Shown: positions 47,080 through 55,721, numbered from the stretch's first letter. The stretch is DNA of 64,000 bases from CAYNWT01 sp964450955 (GCA_964450955.1 CAYVFI010000002.1:1-64000); one strand, 5' to 3'. Numbers and translations: made by a program. Notes: a model not told the origin generated them from the sequence alone.

Positions 47080-47627
47080 TACGGGGTTTCGATTGCGAGG
47101 CTACGGTTCACGCAGTCCAGCAGCAGCTTTCGGATTCGACTTAAGGATTGATAAACGCTGTTTCGTGGACGCCCTAGTGCAGCGGCCACGTCCTGGCCTT
47201 TGCCGTCTGACGCGTATCGTAGTTGGATAAGTTCGCGGTCTTTGTCACTTAGCTTGCCAATACACGTCGCAAGGGCATCGCGTCTTGAATCACTCAGTTC
47301 GTCACGTCGGACTATTTCACCTTCGATCAGATCCAGAAACTCGCTGCTGAATCGCAACCGGTTCCGTTTGAACCGATCGCGGTACTTCAGAACCTCAAAG
47401 CGGGCCACACTACATGCCCACGCCAGGAAGTTGGTTCCCATTTCAAACTGATCACACTTTCGCAGAATCACAACGTTTGATTCCTGCAGCACTTCTTCCG
47501 CATCGCCAGGATTCGGAATCTGCCCCAGAATAAACAGGTAAACGCGCCGCTGATGCTTCGTGAACAACTGCACGAATTCTTCGCTTGGCTTTGAGGCCTC
47601 TGATTGTTCGGGCGTGTTGTCGTTCAT
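47079..47627 (-). CDS. ECF sigma factor, Rhodopirellula/Verrucomicrobium type
   Basis: An extracytoplasmic-function RNA polymerase sigma factor of the planctomycete type. Region 2 is FVQLFTKHQRRVYLFILGQI with PNPGDAEEVLQESNVVI (the -10 binding core), and FLAWACSVARFEVLKYRDR; region 4 is LSDKDRELIQLRYASDGKGQ and AAALGRPRNSVYQSLSRIRK (helix-turn-helix). I start at 47627, where the next 183 residues are conserved; the open frame continues to 47699. It is directly followed and coupled to the anti-sigma-like DUF1549/1553 gene, and follows DUF1501 at 64 bases. Its target promoter is unknown. Confidence 0.9.
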   Translation of the reverse strand: MNDNTPEQSEASKPSEEFVQLFTKHQRRVYLFILGQIPNPGDAEEVLQESNVVILRKCDQFEMGTNFLAWACSVARFEVLKYRDRFKRNRLRFSSEFLDLIEGEIVRRDELSDSRRDALATCIGKLSDKDRELIQLRYASDGKGQDVAAALGRPRNSVYQSLSRIRKLLLDCVNRSLAIETP

Positions 47628-47691
47628 TGGCAGTCTGTGTGAGGATTGGAAGCCCGGCGCCTGGTTCAAGATGCCGGGCTTCGTCCGTGAA

Positions 47692-48987
47692 TTAGCCAAT
47701 CAGTTCTGCGATTGGGGTTCCACCGTTTGCGATTTTCATCGGACGGCCACGCTTTGACGTGTGAACCGTGCTTAGTGGAATACCCAGTGCGTGAGCGACC
47801 GTGGCCCACACATCGCCAGGCAGGTAGCTTTTACCAACAATACCCAGTCCGTCTTTGTCAGTGGCTCCGATTGCCTGACCGTTGTTCAAGCCACCGCCAC
47901 CGACGACGGTTGACCAGCTGGCTGCCCAGTGGTCGCGACCAACGTTTTGATTAATCCGCGGTGTTCGACCGAACTCGCCCATCCAGACGATGACCGTGTC
48001 GTCCAACATTCCACGTTGCTTCAGGTCGCTGGTCAGTGCGGCGATGCCGCGGTCCAGTTGTGGCAATCGTTGGTCTTTCAATGTGTTGAACACATCGTTG
48101 TGCAGGTCCCAGCCACCCATATTCACTTCGATGAACGGCACGCCGACCTGAGCCAAACGTCGAGCCATCAGCAGTCCCTGGCCGAAGCCGTTGGTGCCGT
48201 AGGCATCTTTGGTTTCCTGACTCTCTGGTCCAAGTCCCAGACCTGGAGCAGCCTTGTCGACATCGAATGCCGCCATCTGCGTTGAGGTCATCAGGTTCTT
48301 GGCGTTGACGTAAACGTCTTTGTGGTCCTTTGGAAGTTCGCCACGATTGGATTCGATGAACCCGTTCTCAATGGCTTCCAACATCGCAAGGCGGTTCGGC
48401 AAACGCTTCTTGCTGGCTTCAGAAGGAGCGTTTCGAATCTGACCGTTGCTGTCGACCACAAACGGAGCGTGGGTCATGCCAAGGAAACCTGCATCGCCGC
48501 CACCGCCACCGACAGAGATGAACGAAGGAATCTCCAACGCCTTACGCTTTGGTGTCAGCGAATGACTTACGACAGAACCGAAAGTCGGGTGTACGACAGT
48601 CGGATTTGGCACGTAGCCAGTGTGCATGTAGTAACGACCGCGGCCGTGGTCCGCTTCACGAGTACTCATGGAACGAATAATGGACAGGTTATCCATGACC
48701 TTGGCAGTCATCGGCATGTGTTCAGAAATCTGAACGCCCTTCGCCGCCGTGTCGATTGGTTTGAACTCACCACCGTTCTTTGAATCCGGCTTCAGGTCCC
48801 AGATGTCGATCGTTGGAGGTCCACCACCCATCCACATCAGGATGCAGGATTTTTGGTTCTTTCGAACCTGAGCCGCGTTGGCCTGAACGTGGCTGAGGAA
48901 GTTCATCGCTGGAATTGTCGCAGCGGCTGTCGCCATGTGTTGCATAAAGTGACGGCGAGACATGTCGCTTGGTGTTCGGTACTTCAT
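47692..48987 (-). CDS. DUF1501 protein with twin-arginine signal
   Basis: A secreted protein of the DUF1501 family, distantly related to alkaline-phosphatase-like hydrolases, found almost only in Planctomycetota and near relatives, and nearly always next to a DUF1549/DUF1553 gene, as here. The Tat signal MSRRHFMQHMATAAATIPAM has the twin Arg. Conserved stretches are MGGGPPTIDIWDLKP, MSTREADHGRGRYYMHTGY, VNMGGWDLHNDVF and WMGEFGRTPRIN. Enzymatic activity is not known. It is the second gene of the four-gene minus-strand operon, 60 bases after DUF1549/1553. Confidence 0.92.
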   Translation of the reverse strand: MKYRTPSDMSRRHFMQHMATAAATIPAMNFLSHVQANAAQVRKNQKSCILMWMGGGPPTIDIWDLKPDSKNGGEFKPIDTAAKGVQISEHMPMTAKVMDNLSIIRSMSTREADHGRGRYYMHTGYVPNPTVVHPTFGSVVSHSLTPKRKALEIPSFISVGGGGGDAGFLGMTHAPFVVDSNGQIRNAPSEASKKRLPNRLAMLEAIENGFIESNRGELPKDHKDVYVNAKNLMTSTQMAAFDVDKAAPGLGLGPESQETKDAYGTNGFGQGLLMARRLAQVGVPFIEVNMGGWDLHNDVFNTLKDQRLPQLDRGIAALTSDLKQRGMLDDTVIVWMGEFGRTPRINQNVGRDHWAASWSTVVGGGGLNNGQAIGATDKDGLGIVGKSYLPGDVWATVAHALGIPLSTVHTSKRGRPMKIANGGTPIAELIG

Positions 48988-49047
48988 TTCGTTTCTCCAG
49001 TAGTAGTTGTATTCGCAGATCGCGGCACTTAGCCGCGTGAGTGTTGA

Positions 49048-50694
49048 TTAGTGAACGAAGATAAATTCGTTGCTGTTAAGCAAAGCCCAAAACAGGTCCT
49101 GCCACGCCGCCGCTTCGGCTCCACGCGGGTAGCCTCTCACCAACTTGTTGACTCGATTAATCTCCATACGGCTGGGCTTTCGAGTCAGCGCGGCCAGGTA
49201 CAGCGTGTTAACTTTCTCTGCCGCTTTGCCGCGACCGGTAAGCAAGCTGTGTAAGAAGCTGCCTGACTGCAGGTTGACAGCGTCCTCAACAAGTTCGCCG
49301 TTCATCATCATCAAGGCTTGCGGGATAGTGCCGTTGAAGGTCGTCTGTTCGTCGTTCTCGTCGGTTCCAAACGCCGTGACAAACTGTTGCATCCAGCGGT
49401 TACGTCGACGTTCGGCCGCGTCGTAGTCCATCTTGCCGGCTTTGTGGGCGTTGGTTGCGATGATTAGCGAGTTATAAAGTTGCTCTGCCTGCATGCTTTT
49501 GATGTACATGTGGCTGAAGAGCGGCGTTTCGCCTGCCGCTGGATCATCAATCTTGTTGGTCTCGCCAAACTTGCTGGTCAGCTTGTAAGCATCGCTGTTG
49601 GCAATCCACCGAATCAACTTCTTCACGTCATAGCCAGATTCGACGAATTGAGCTGAAAGATACTCAAACAACTCAGGGTGTGAGGCAGCGTTGTGTGGTC
49701 CCATGTCGTCGACAGGTCGAGTGAACCCATAACCGAACAGGTGCCCCCACGTACGGTTCACCATGGACTTGGCAATCAGCGGTGCTCCGCCTTCCACTTC
49801 CGGTTGGACCAGAAACTTCGCTAGTTCTTCGCGAAGGTTCATATCGTCAACGTACTTGCCGAGTTCGACTTCTCGATCGAAGTAAATCGGGTAGGCGACT
49901 TGCATCAACCCGCTGCGTTTCTCGAAGTTGACTTTTCCATCAAAGCCACCGCGATTGACGACCTCTGAGTAGTCGTCAACACGCCGACCGGTGTTCTCAT
50001 CAAACCGTCGGTGATCGACCTTGGCTGTCTGGCGGAAGAAGGTGTTGAGCTGCCAAAACTGATCCTGCTTCCAGTCGTTGAATGGGTGGTTGTGGCACTG
50101 AGTGCACTGAACCTGAATCCCCATGAACAACTGAGCCGTCTTTGCGGTTAACTGAACCGCGTCGTCGTTGTTTTGCATTTGGGCAAGGATGTAGTTGACC
50201 TCGCCGTTCTTTTCGAAGTGACCTTCGGCGGTGATGATGTCGACAACGACATCCTTCCAGGGGCGGTTTCGAGCAAACACTTCGCGAAAGAACTTAGACA
50301 TTCCGGTCCGACTGACTCGCCGAGGCGTTCCGCGGCCAATGCAGTTGTTCGTCCAGATCGTTGACATGTTTCGGACGTAAGCCGGATCAGCCAACAATGC
50401 GTCAACCAGCCTCGTTCGCTTTTGTTCGTCCGTGTCCTTGATGAAAGCCAACGCTTGTTCAGCAGACGGAATATGGCCCACGATGTCCAGGTAGACGCGG
50501 CGTAGCCATTCTTCGTCCGTGGCAACCTCAGACGCTTTCACCTCGTTGTCCGACCACCCCTGAGCGATGAACTCGTTGATCTTCAGAACGACCGGATCCT
50601 TATCACCACCGGTTCTGGTTCTGTCCTGGCCAAACGCCGGGGTTAGCAGCGTAGAACACGCCGCAAGGGTTATTACGAGTCGCCAACGGCTCAT
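49048..50694 (-). CDS. DUF1549/DUF1553 predicted haem protein
   Basis: An exported protein with signal peptide (1-22). DUF1549 is about residues 35-250, with CTQCHNHPF giving the CxxCH site (197-201), and DUF1553 follows (about 290-545; VDDMGPHNAASHPE; end NSNEFIFVH). These families are planctomycete-specific and of unknown activity, often linked to polysaccharide use. It is the first gene of an operon with DUF1501, an ECF sigma factor, and a second DUF1549/1553 copy that bears an extra anti-sigma-like N-terminus. The two copies are clearly paralogous. Confidence 0.9.
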   Translation of the reverse strand: MSRWRLVITLAACSTLLTPAFGQDRTRTGGDKDPVVLKINEFIAQGWSDNEVKASEVATDEEWLRRVYLDIVGHIPSAEQALAFIKDTDEQKRTRLVDALLADPAYVRNMSTIWTNNCIGRGTPRRVSRTGMSKFFREVFARNRPWKDVVVDIITAEGHFEKNGEVNYILAQMQNNDDAVQLTAKTAQLFMGIQVQCTQCHNHPFNDWKQDQFWQLNTFFRQTAKVDHRRFDENTGRRVDDYSEVVNRGGFDGKVNFEKRSGLMQVAYPIYFDREVELGKYVDDMNLREELAKFLVQPEVEGGAPLIAKSMVNRTWGHLFGYGFTRPVDDMGPHNAASHPELFEYLSAQFVESGYDVKKLIRWIANSDAYKLTSKFGETNKIDDPAAGETPLFSHMYIKSMQAEQLYNSLIIATNAHKAGKMDYDAAERRRNRWMQQFVTAFGTDENDEQTTFNGTIPQALMMMNGELVEDAVNLQSGSFLHSLLTGRGKAAEKVNTLYLAALTRKPSRMEINRVNKLVRGYPRGAEAAAWQDLFWALLNSNEFIFVH

Positions 50695-51016
50695 TTATCT
50701 CTCCGACAGTCGGGATGTCTGGGTTCGTTATCCACACATAGTAACCCGGTTGGGCCGCCACGATGTTCGGCGACTTTCGGAAGCTTCCGAAGTTTCCGTG
50801 ACGACACTCGAAACAGCGCAACTTCCTATGCCATATTATGTTGCGTTGCTTTCGGCGTGGTCTGACCCTCCGGTTTTACCGAATATTCCGGACGTTAGGG
50901 TGTTCATGGTCGCGAAACACGATGTTTCTTTCCAAAACTGCGACACGCGTCGGAGACGTGAGCCATGTTTCAGCATGGACGAGCAACCGACGGGCATCTC
51001 CTTGGACTGAAGATTC
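50695..51016. other. Divergent intergenic region (DUF1549/1553 and Flp pilin)
   Basis: About 320 bases between two diverging genes, and so expected to hold promoters for both. The one sharp signal is a 16-base perfect palindrome at 50776-50791. No RNA gene or further ORF was seen. Confidence 0.5.
50776..50791. promoter_or_regulatory. Perfect 16-bp palindrome TTCGGAAGCTTCCGAA
   Basis: Sits 82 bases upstream of the DUF1549/1553 start in the divergent gap. A perfect even palindrome of this length with no loop is compatible with a dimeric regulator site. No regulator is known; that it acts as an operator is inference. Confidence 0.4.
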
Positions 51017-51193
51017 ATGTGGAACAAGATCAAAAGATTCATCGCGGACGACGAAGCAACGACTGCCGTCGAATACTGCGTCATGATCGCCCTGATTCTG
51101 TTAGTCATTATCGGCGGACTTACGGCCGCTGGCGGAGGAACGTCCGAATGGTGGTCGAACATCGGTGATGAGATGACTAACTCTGGCATCTAG
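51017..51193 (+). CDS. Flp-family type IVb pilin (58 aa)
   Basis: A very short gene, easily missed. The product begins MWNKIKRFIADDEATTAVEY and then has one hydrophobic helix (CVMIALILLVIIGGLTAAGG) and a short polar tail ending MTNSGI. This is the Flp/Fap pattern: basic start, prepilin peptidase region, Glu at +5 of the mature pilin, hydrophobic helix. The usual Gly before the cut is replaced by Ala/Thr here, a small departure. Flp pilins are polymerised by Tad machinery and mediate adherence; no Tad gene is in the window. It precedes a membrane protein gene by 67 bases. Confidence 0.85.
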   Translation: MWNKIKRFIADDEATTAVEYCVMIALILLVIIGGLTAAGGGTSEWWSNIGDEMTNSGI

Positions 51194-51260
51194 GCACCAC
51201 CTTCCCCTTGTCCCAGGACAGTCCATGCGCGAAAGTGATCGGTAACCCGTAGGAGTTACC

Positions 51261-52076
51261 GTGTCCCGCGATCTACCCGAACCAGAAACAGAAGTCAGCT
51301 ACCGCGAGCTGTTTTTTGGTCGCAGCAATGCGCTGTGGTTTCTGGCAGTTGCCACCGGGTTTTTGCTGTTCGAACTCACCGCTCAACCCGCCATGGTCGC
51401 CGTTGCCGTGTGTTCGAAATTCGGAATCGGCGACTTGCTAAACGGTCTCTGGTTAAGAAGAACCGACCCACGCCGAGCTCGCGGAAAAGTCTGCTTTTGG
51501 TTCTGTTTGTCGCAGGGTCTTTGGAAGACAACCATGGTTGCCTTCGTCGCAATGGGAATGTTTATCGTTTTGGCAAGTGTACTGAATGCGGCCGGACCCC
51601 CAGCTGGTTTTGTCGGAACGGCGATGACCTTCCTGCTGGCCTTTGTCATGGCCAGTCTGACGACGCTTATCGGTTCCCTCTTGGCGAGGGTTGCCGGGAT
51701 CTTGGTTTGGTTGGATGGAAACCTGACAGACTCAAGGAAAGCAAAAACCTTTCCGCCCGTCCAAGGGCACAGCAATCGAGTCAACTGGTTGCTGGCCGGA
51801 GCAATGACTCTGCCTGTCGTGGTCTTTCTGGTCGTGACCCTACTGATTGCCGGCGCCCGTGCTGGAGCGATTCAAAACGCGATTGGCTTATTGATTGGCC
51901 TGTTCCTGCTACCACTGGGTATTTTTGCCGGCGGCTTTGCACTGGTCAGGACCGTGGTCGCATCAGACTACGACGAGTGTTGGTCAACTGAAGATACCCG
52001 GTCAGGCATGACGTTAAGAGATCTGGCAATTCAGGAAGGCATCATCACTGACGAGGAACCCGGTTGGCGGCGTTAG
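51261..52076 (+). CDS. Polytopic membrane protein of unknown function
   Basis: No family recognised. Starts at GTG with AGGAG 5 bases before it. There are about five membrane segments (about 25-50, 85-115, 118-150, 178-200, 205-230) between a polar N-terminus and an acidic C-terminal tail (SDYDECWSTEDTRSGM). Around residues 62-75 is a short basic loop (LRRTDPRRARGK). It follows the Flp pilin on the same strand (67-base gap) and precedes the GspF-N/CaMKII-AD gene (127-base gap), so it could belong to a pilus-related unit, but nothing in its sequence proves that. Confidence 0.7.
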   Translation: MSRDLPEPETEVSYRELFFGRSNALWFLAVATGFLLFELTAQPAMVAVAVCSKFGIGDLLNGLWLRRTDPRRARGKVCFWFCLSQGLWKTTMVAFVAMGMFIVLASVLNAAGPPAGFVGTAMTFLLAFVMASLTTLIGSLLARVAGILVWLDGNLTDSRKAKTFPPVQGHSNRVNWLLAGAMTLPVVVFLVVTLLIAGARAGAIQNAIGLLIGLFLLPLGIFAGGFALVRTVVASDYDECWSTEDTRSGMTLRDLAIQEGIITDEEPGWRR

Positions 52077-52203
52077 GGACGTTGCCCTGCCGAACCCGTG
52101 GTTGATCGCAGTCGGCAGCATGGTGTCTCTCAATTCAGATAACCACATCGGAGCGGTTGCGTCTGGTGTATATCTTCGGTATCGGTAGTGCAGGAGAAAC
52201 ACG

Positions 52204-52803
52204 ATGCAGAAGTTCAACTACCAGGCCCTCGATAAGTCGGGTCTTGAGCAGGTCGGTGAAATTGAGTGTGCGGACGAACCGGACGCTGTGAATCGGCTTC
52301 GCGAACGCGGCTTGTTTGTCACGAAGATTGGCAGAGACGGCGAACCCGGCTTTTTTGAAGTCACGCTGCGGGCGTCTCCTGAACCGGGGCAGGGTTCTAT
52401 GAAACCGGCTCCACCGTCTCCCAACGGCATCGAAGAAGAACTTGTCGCACTGACTTCGCGACTGTTAACGGCTATCGACAATCAGGACTGGAACACGTAC
52501 TGCGAATTGTGCGACGGAACGTTGACGGCGTTCGAACCCGAAGCGCGGGGGCAATTGGTTGAAGGGCTGGACTTCCACCAGTTCTATTTCGAACTTCACA
52601 CCAGTACGAAGCGTCAATCGACTTTGACTTCTCCGCAGGTTCGAGTGCTTAGGGATGCGGCCGTGGTCACGTACGGACGCGTTGTACAACTCACGGATTC
52701 TCTGGGAGCCCGAACTGCGGTGTTTGAAGAAACTCGCGTCTGGGAACGCGTTAATGGTTCATGGAAGAACGTGCACTTTCATCGCTCGGAACCCGGTTCG
52801 TGA
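52204..52803 (+). CDS. GspF N-terminal-like segment fused to a CaMKII-AD domain
   Basis: Residues 1-46 (FNYQALDKSGLEQVGEIECA, then AVNRLRERGLFVTKIG) match the start of GspF/PilC inner-membrane secretion platform proteins, which in those proteins binds the ATPase. A Pro/Ser linker follows, then about 120 residues (LTSRLLTAIDNQDWNTYCEL, FHQFYFEL, and WERVNGSWKNVHFHR at the end) that resemble the CaMKII association domain, a SnoaL-like oligomerising fold. There is no membrane segment or signal peptide, so the protein is cytoplasmic. The stop overlaps the next start (GTGA). The closeness of a Flp pilin suggests a link with type IV secretion. Confidence 0.75.
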   Translation: MQKFNYQALDKSGLEQVGEIECADEPDAVNRLRERGLFVTKIGRDGEPGFFEVTLRASPEPGQGSMKPAPPSPNGIEEELVALTSRLLTAIDNQDWNTYCELCDGTLTAFEPEARGQLVEGLDFHQFYFELHTSTKRQSTLTSPQVRVLRDAAVVTYGRVVQLTDSLGARTAVFEETRVWERVNGSWKNVHFHRSEPGS

Positions 52804-53153
52804 ACACTCCATCTGAACCGTTTGTGCTGCTGATCTGCAACGACCTGTTCTTCGGCAGCAAGATTACCGGCTCCGCTGCGCAAGCGGGAGTCAAAGTTGT
52901 GTTGGACTCGACCGCGACGCTGGACCAGCTTGGCAGTGAATTCTGCACGGGTGTGGTTCTGGATATGAACCACCCCAGCGCGTCGCCCGGTTCGATTGCC
53001 GCAACCGCGCCGGACGGTTTGAAACTGCTGGCGTTTGGTCCGCATGTGCGCACGGAACTATTTGAAGCTGCGTCGGCGGCGGGGTTCGAAACAGTGAGCC
53101 GCGGACAGTTCGATCGGTCCGCGGGTGAGATACTTGAGTCGCTTAGTCAGTAG
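52800..53153 (+). CDS. Small receiver-like protein of unknown function
   Basis: A 117-residue protein starting at GTG inside the previous stop (GTGA), which implies translational coupling. Sequence NTPSEPFVLLICNDLFFGSK, then GVKVVLDSTATLDQL, CTGVVLDMNHP, LKLLAFGPHVRTELFEAA, and GFETVSRGQF has the alternating strand/helix pattern of a response-regulator receiver or a similar flavodoxin-like fold, but the phosphorylation Asp is not clearly placed (Asp in VVLDMNHP is a candidate). Function unknown. A longer open frame from 52761 would overlap the previous gene by more and is not favoured. Confidence 0.65.
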   Translation: MNTPSEPFVLLICNDLFFGSKITGSAAQAGVKVVLDSTATLDQLGSEFCTGVVLDMNHPSASPGSIAATAPDGLKLLAFGPHVRTELFEAASAAGFETVSRGQFDRSAGEILESLSQ

Positions 53154-53308
53154 GGGTCGAGCGCAGGCAGCGGAAACAGCGCGGTTTGCAAAATCCACGG
53201 TGGCGGCTGATTTCACTTGCTGGTTGAAGATCGTTGGTAGGCTGAGCAGAATGAGTTGCTGCCCGCACGGGCGATTCCTTCCGCAACCTCCCTCCCAACT
53301 GGCCCACC

Positions 53309-55480
53309 ATGATTCACTCCCCGCTGCGTTTACGATCCGTTGCTGCAGTCCTGGCGATTCTTATCACTGCCAACTGCCGCGCTGAGGTCAAGCTGCCCGG
53401 CTTCTTTTCTGACCACATGGTTCTGCAACAAAAGATGAAGATCAAAGTCTGGGGCTGGGCCGATGCCGGTGAGGCAGTCAACGTCTCTATCGGTGGTAAC
53501 ACCGCAGCAACGGAAGCGGACAACGACGGAAAGTGGAACGTCCAGCTGCCCGCGCTGAACGCCAGCAAGACGGCCACGACGCTGACTATCGAAGCCAGCA
53601 ACACCATCCAGATTAAAGATGTGCTTATCGGCGAAGTCTGGTTGTGTTCAGGTCAGTCCAACATGGAATGGACGGTCCAGCGCAGCACTAACTCGAAAGA
53701 AGAAATTGCTGCGGCGAACTACCCGATGATCCGGCACATGAAGGTTCCTCGCGTTCCCAGGACTGCGCCACAGGATAATCTGGAAACGCAGTGGCAGGTG
53801 TGTTCGCCAAACACCGCCGCAAACTTCACAGCGTGCGGCTACTTTATGGCTCGCAAGCTGCACAAAGAATTGGATGTGCCCGTTGGCCTGATCAATTCGT
53901 CATGGGGCGGAACCCGAGTCGAACCGTGGACGCCGCCGGTGGGTTTTAAAAAGGTGGCGGCTTTACAAAACATCTACTCGTCTGTGGTCGGGCGCACTCC
54001 GGGCACGCCTGAGTACAAACAACGCCTTACAAAACACATTGGCGCGATTCGTGACTGGCTGGCGAAGGCCAGAACCGCAATGGAAACCGATGGCGAACTG
54101 GCACCAAGCCCCGCGTATCCTGGCGAGCTGGTTCCATTCAAAAGTCATCAGGATCCGACCATGTTGTACAACGGAATGATTCACGCTTTGGTTGGTTTTC
54201 CGATGCGCGGAGCCATCTGGTATCAGGGTGAATCGAACCACAACGAAGGCATGTTGTACTACGAGAAGAAAAAGGCACTGATTAACGGCTGGCGCGAACT
54301 GTGGGGCCAGGGCGACTTTCCGTTCTACTACATCCAAATCGCTCCGTTTCAATACGGCAATGAAGACAAGGCCATCCTCGCGAAATTCTGGGAGGCTCAG
54401 GCCCGGGTTCAGGAACTACCCAACACCGGCATGGTTGTGATTAACGACATTGCCACTTTGCGAGACATCCATCCGCCAAACAAGCAGGACGTGGGTGCGA
54501 GGCTGGCAAATCTGGCGTTGAAGTACGACTACGGAAAGACGGATGTTGTTGCGAACAGTCCTGAGATGTCGAACCTTGCTGCCCAGGGAGCGAGCCTGGT
54601 TGTAACCTTTAAAAATGCGGGCGGCGGCTTGAAGACTCGTGATGGCAAACCGGTTTCACACTTTGAAATCGTTGGACCAAACTCAGGTGGGTTTCAGCCG
54701 GCTGTTGCCAACATCGACGGTGACAAAGTGGTTCTGACTTCCGACAAAGTCAAAACGCCAACCGCCTTCCGGTTCGCCTGGGACAAGCTGGCCGAACCAA
54801 ACCTGATGGGTGGAACCGGTTTGCCTGTTGGAGCCTGCCGGGGCGGCGATGTGCCTGAGTTCTTCAACATGATCCCCGGGGCGAAGGACTACAAGCTTGT
54901 TTATGATTTGGACCTGAATAAGTTGGGAGCCAGGATTCAATACGATGTTGATCACAGCGGTTCCGTCGCGGCATTTGATCGAGTTGGTTATCTGCTTGAA
55001 CTTCAGTCGGCAAGTGGAACGCCCCAGCAGGTTTTTGTCACCATGAAAGCGTTCACCAAAGACGCCAGGAAAATTGGCGTTCCGACAGCCGCATCGAAAG
55101 CGAATTTCCAGCAGAACGTTGAGTCGCTGGATGTGTTTTCGAATGTGGCGGGTGTCAGCACGGGAACCAGCATCAGCAGCGGTAACATTGAGTTTTGGCC
55201 CAACAACTATGGTCCCGGCAATGGACACAGTGTCGCTGGCGCTGACAACAATCGGTACGACTTTGGCGATGAACCGGGGCCGCCGGTTGATGGCTACGGT
55301 TCAATGCAAGTGCACAACCGCGCGGAGAAGCAAACGATCTTCGCAATCAATCACTGGCGGCAAGGCGGCGCCGGTTCTGATATTGGAATCGGCAATAGTC
55401 CGGGCGAGCATCGTGATTGGACGTTTACTCGCAGCGGCGGAAACTACTTAACCAAACGGCTTCGCGTCTTCGTGAAGTAG
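53309..55480 (+). CDS. Exported sialate O-acetylesterase / SGNH-type esterase
   Basis: A signal peptide (about 1-25, cleavage near CRA-E) exports the protein, which removes O-acetyl groups from sialic acids or related sugars. The SGNH fold blocks are present: SGQSNMEW (Ser nucleophile), GAIWYQGESN (Asn and Gly), and DIHPPNKQDVG (Asp/His dyad). After the catalytic part a beta-rich C-terminal third (about 560-720; ends TKRLRVFVK) likely binds sugars. At 723 residues it is near the size of planctomycete homologues. It may act on sulfated or acetylated glycans. Downstream is a composite palindromic repeat. Confidence 0.88.
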   Translation: MIHSPLRLRSVAAVLAILITANCRAEVKLPGFFSDHMVLQQKMKIKVWGWADAGEAVNVSIGGNTAATEADNDGKWNVQLPALNASKTATTLTIEASNTIQIKDVLIGEVWLCSGQSNMEWTVQRSTNSKEEIAAANYPMIRHMKVPRVPRTAPQDNLETQWQVCSPNTAANFTACGYFMARKLHKELDVPVGLINSSWGGTRVEPWTPPVGFKKVAALQNIYSSVVGRTPGTPEYKQRLTKHIGAIRDWLAKARTAMETDGELAPSPAYPGELVPFKSHQDPTMLYNGMIHALVGFPMRGAIWYQGESNHNEGMLYYEKKKALINGWRELWGQGDFPFYYIQIAPFQYGNEDKAILAKFWEAQARVQELPNTGMVVINDIATLRDIHPPNKQDVGARLANLALKYDYGKTDVVANSPEMSNLAAQGASLVVTFKNAGGGLKTRDGKPVSHFEIVGPNSGGFQPAVANIDGDKVVLTSDKVKTPTAFRFAWDKLAEPNLMGGTGLPVGACRGGDVPEFFNMIPGAKDYKLVYDLDLNKLGARIQYDVDHSGSVAAFDRVGYLLELQSASGTPQQVFVTMKAFTKDARKIGVPTAASKANFQQNVESLDVFSNVAGVSTGTSISSGNIEFWPNNYGPGNGHSVAGADNNRYDFGDEPGPPVDGYGSMQVHNRAEKQTIFAINHWRQGGAGSDIGIGNSPGEHRDWTFTRSGGNYLTKRLRVFVK

Positions 55481-55498
55481 CAGCCCTCCTCATCCTGC

Positions 55499-55547
55499 CA
55501 CCTCTCCCGCTTGCGGGAGAGGTCGCGGTCTCAGCCGCGGGAGAGGG
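55499..55547. repeat. Composite palindromic repeat, part I, copy B
   Basis: A 49-base exact copy of 15806-15854, at the end of the sialate O-acetylesterase gene. The self-complementary core CTCTCCCGCTTGCGGGAGAG can form a hairpin. A second module follows about 100 bases on. Confidence 0.92.
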
Positions 55548-55649
55548 AAGAACGCTTCTTCGGAGAATCTCATCTGCGCCTGGGACGTCACCGATCCTGA
55601 GTGCAACGCCGGAGTGAGCTGGTCAAGAAAAATTCCGAACCGGCGCTGT

Positions 55650-55697
55650 CCCCTCTCCCGGGCCTGATAGCCCGACCTCTCCCCTAAAGAGGGGCGA
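55650..55697. repeat. Composite palindromic repeat, part II, copy B
   Basis: CCCTCTCCCGGGCCTGATAG, then CCCGACCTCTCCCCTAAAGA, then GGGG. Layout matches 15931-15974: a GGGC..AGCCC core inside CTCTCC / AGAGGGG arms. Lies between convergent gene ends. Confidence 0.75.
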
Positions 55698-55721
55698 GGT
55701 GACGAGGCTTTGTGTTCGCGA

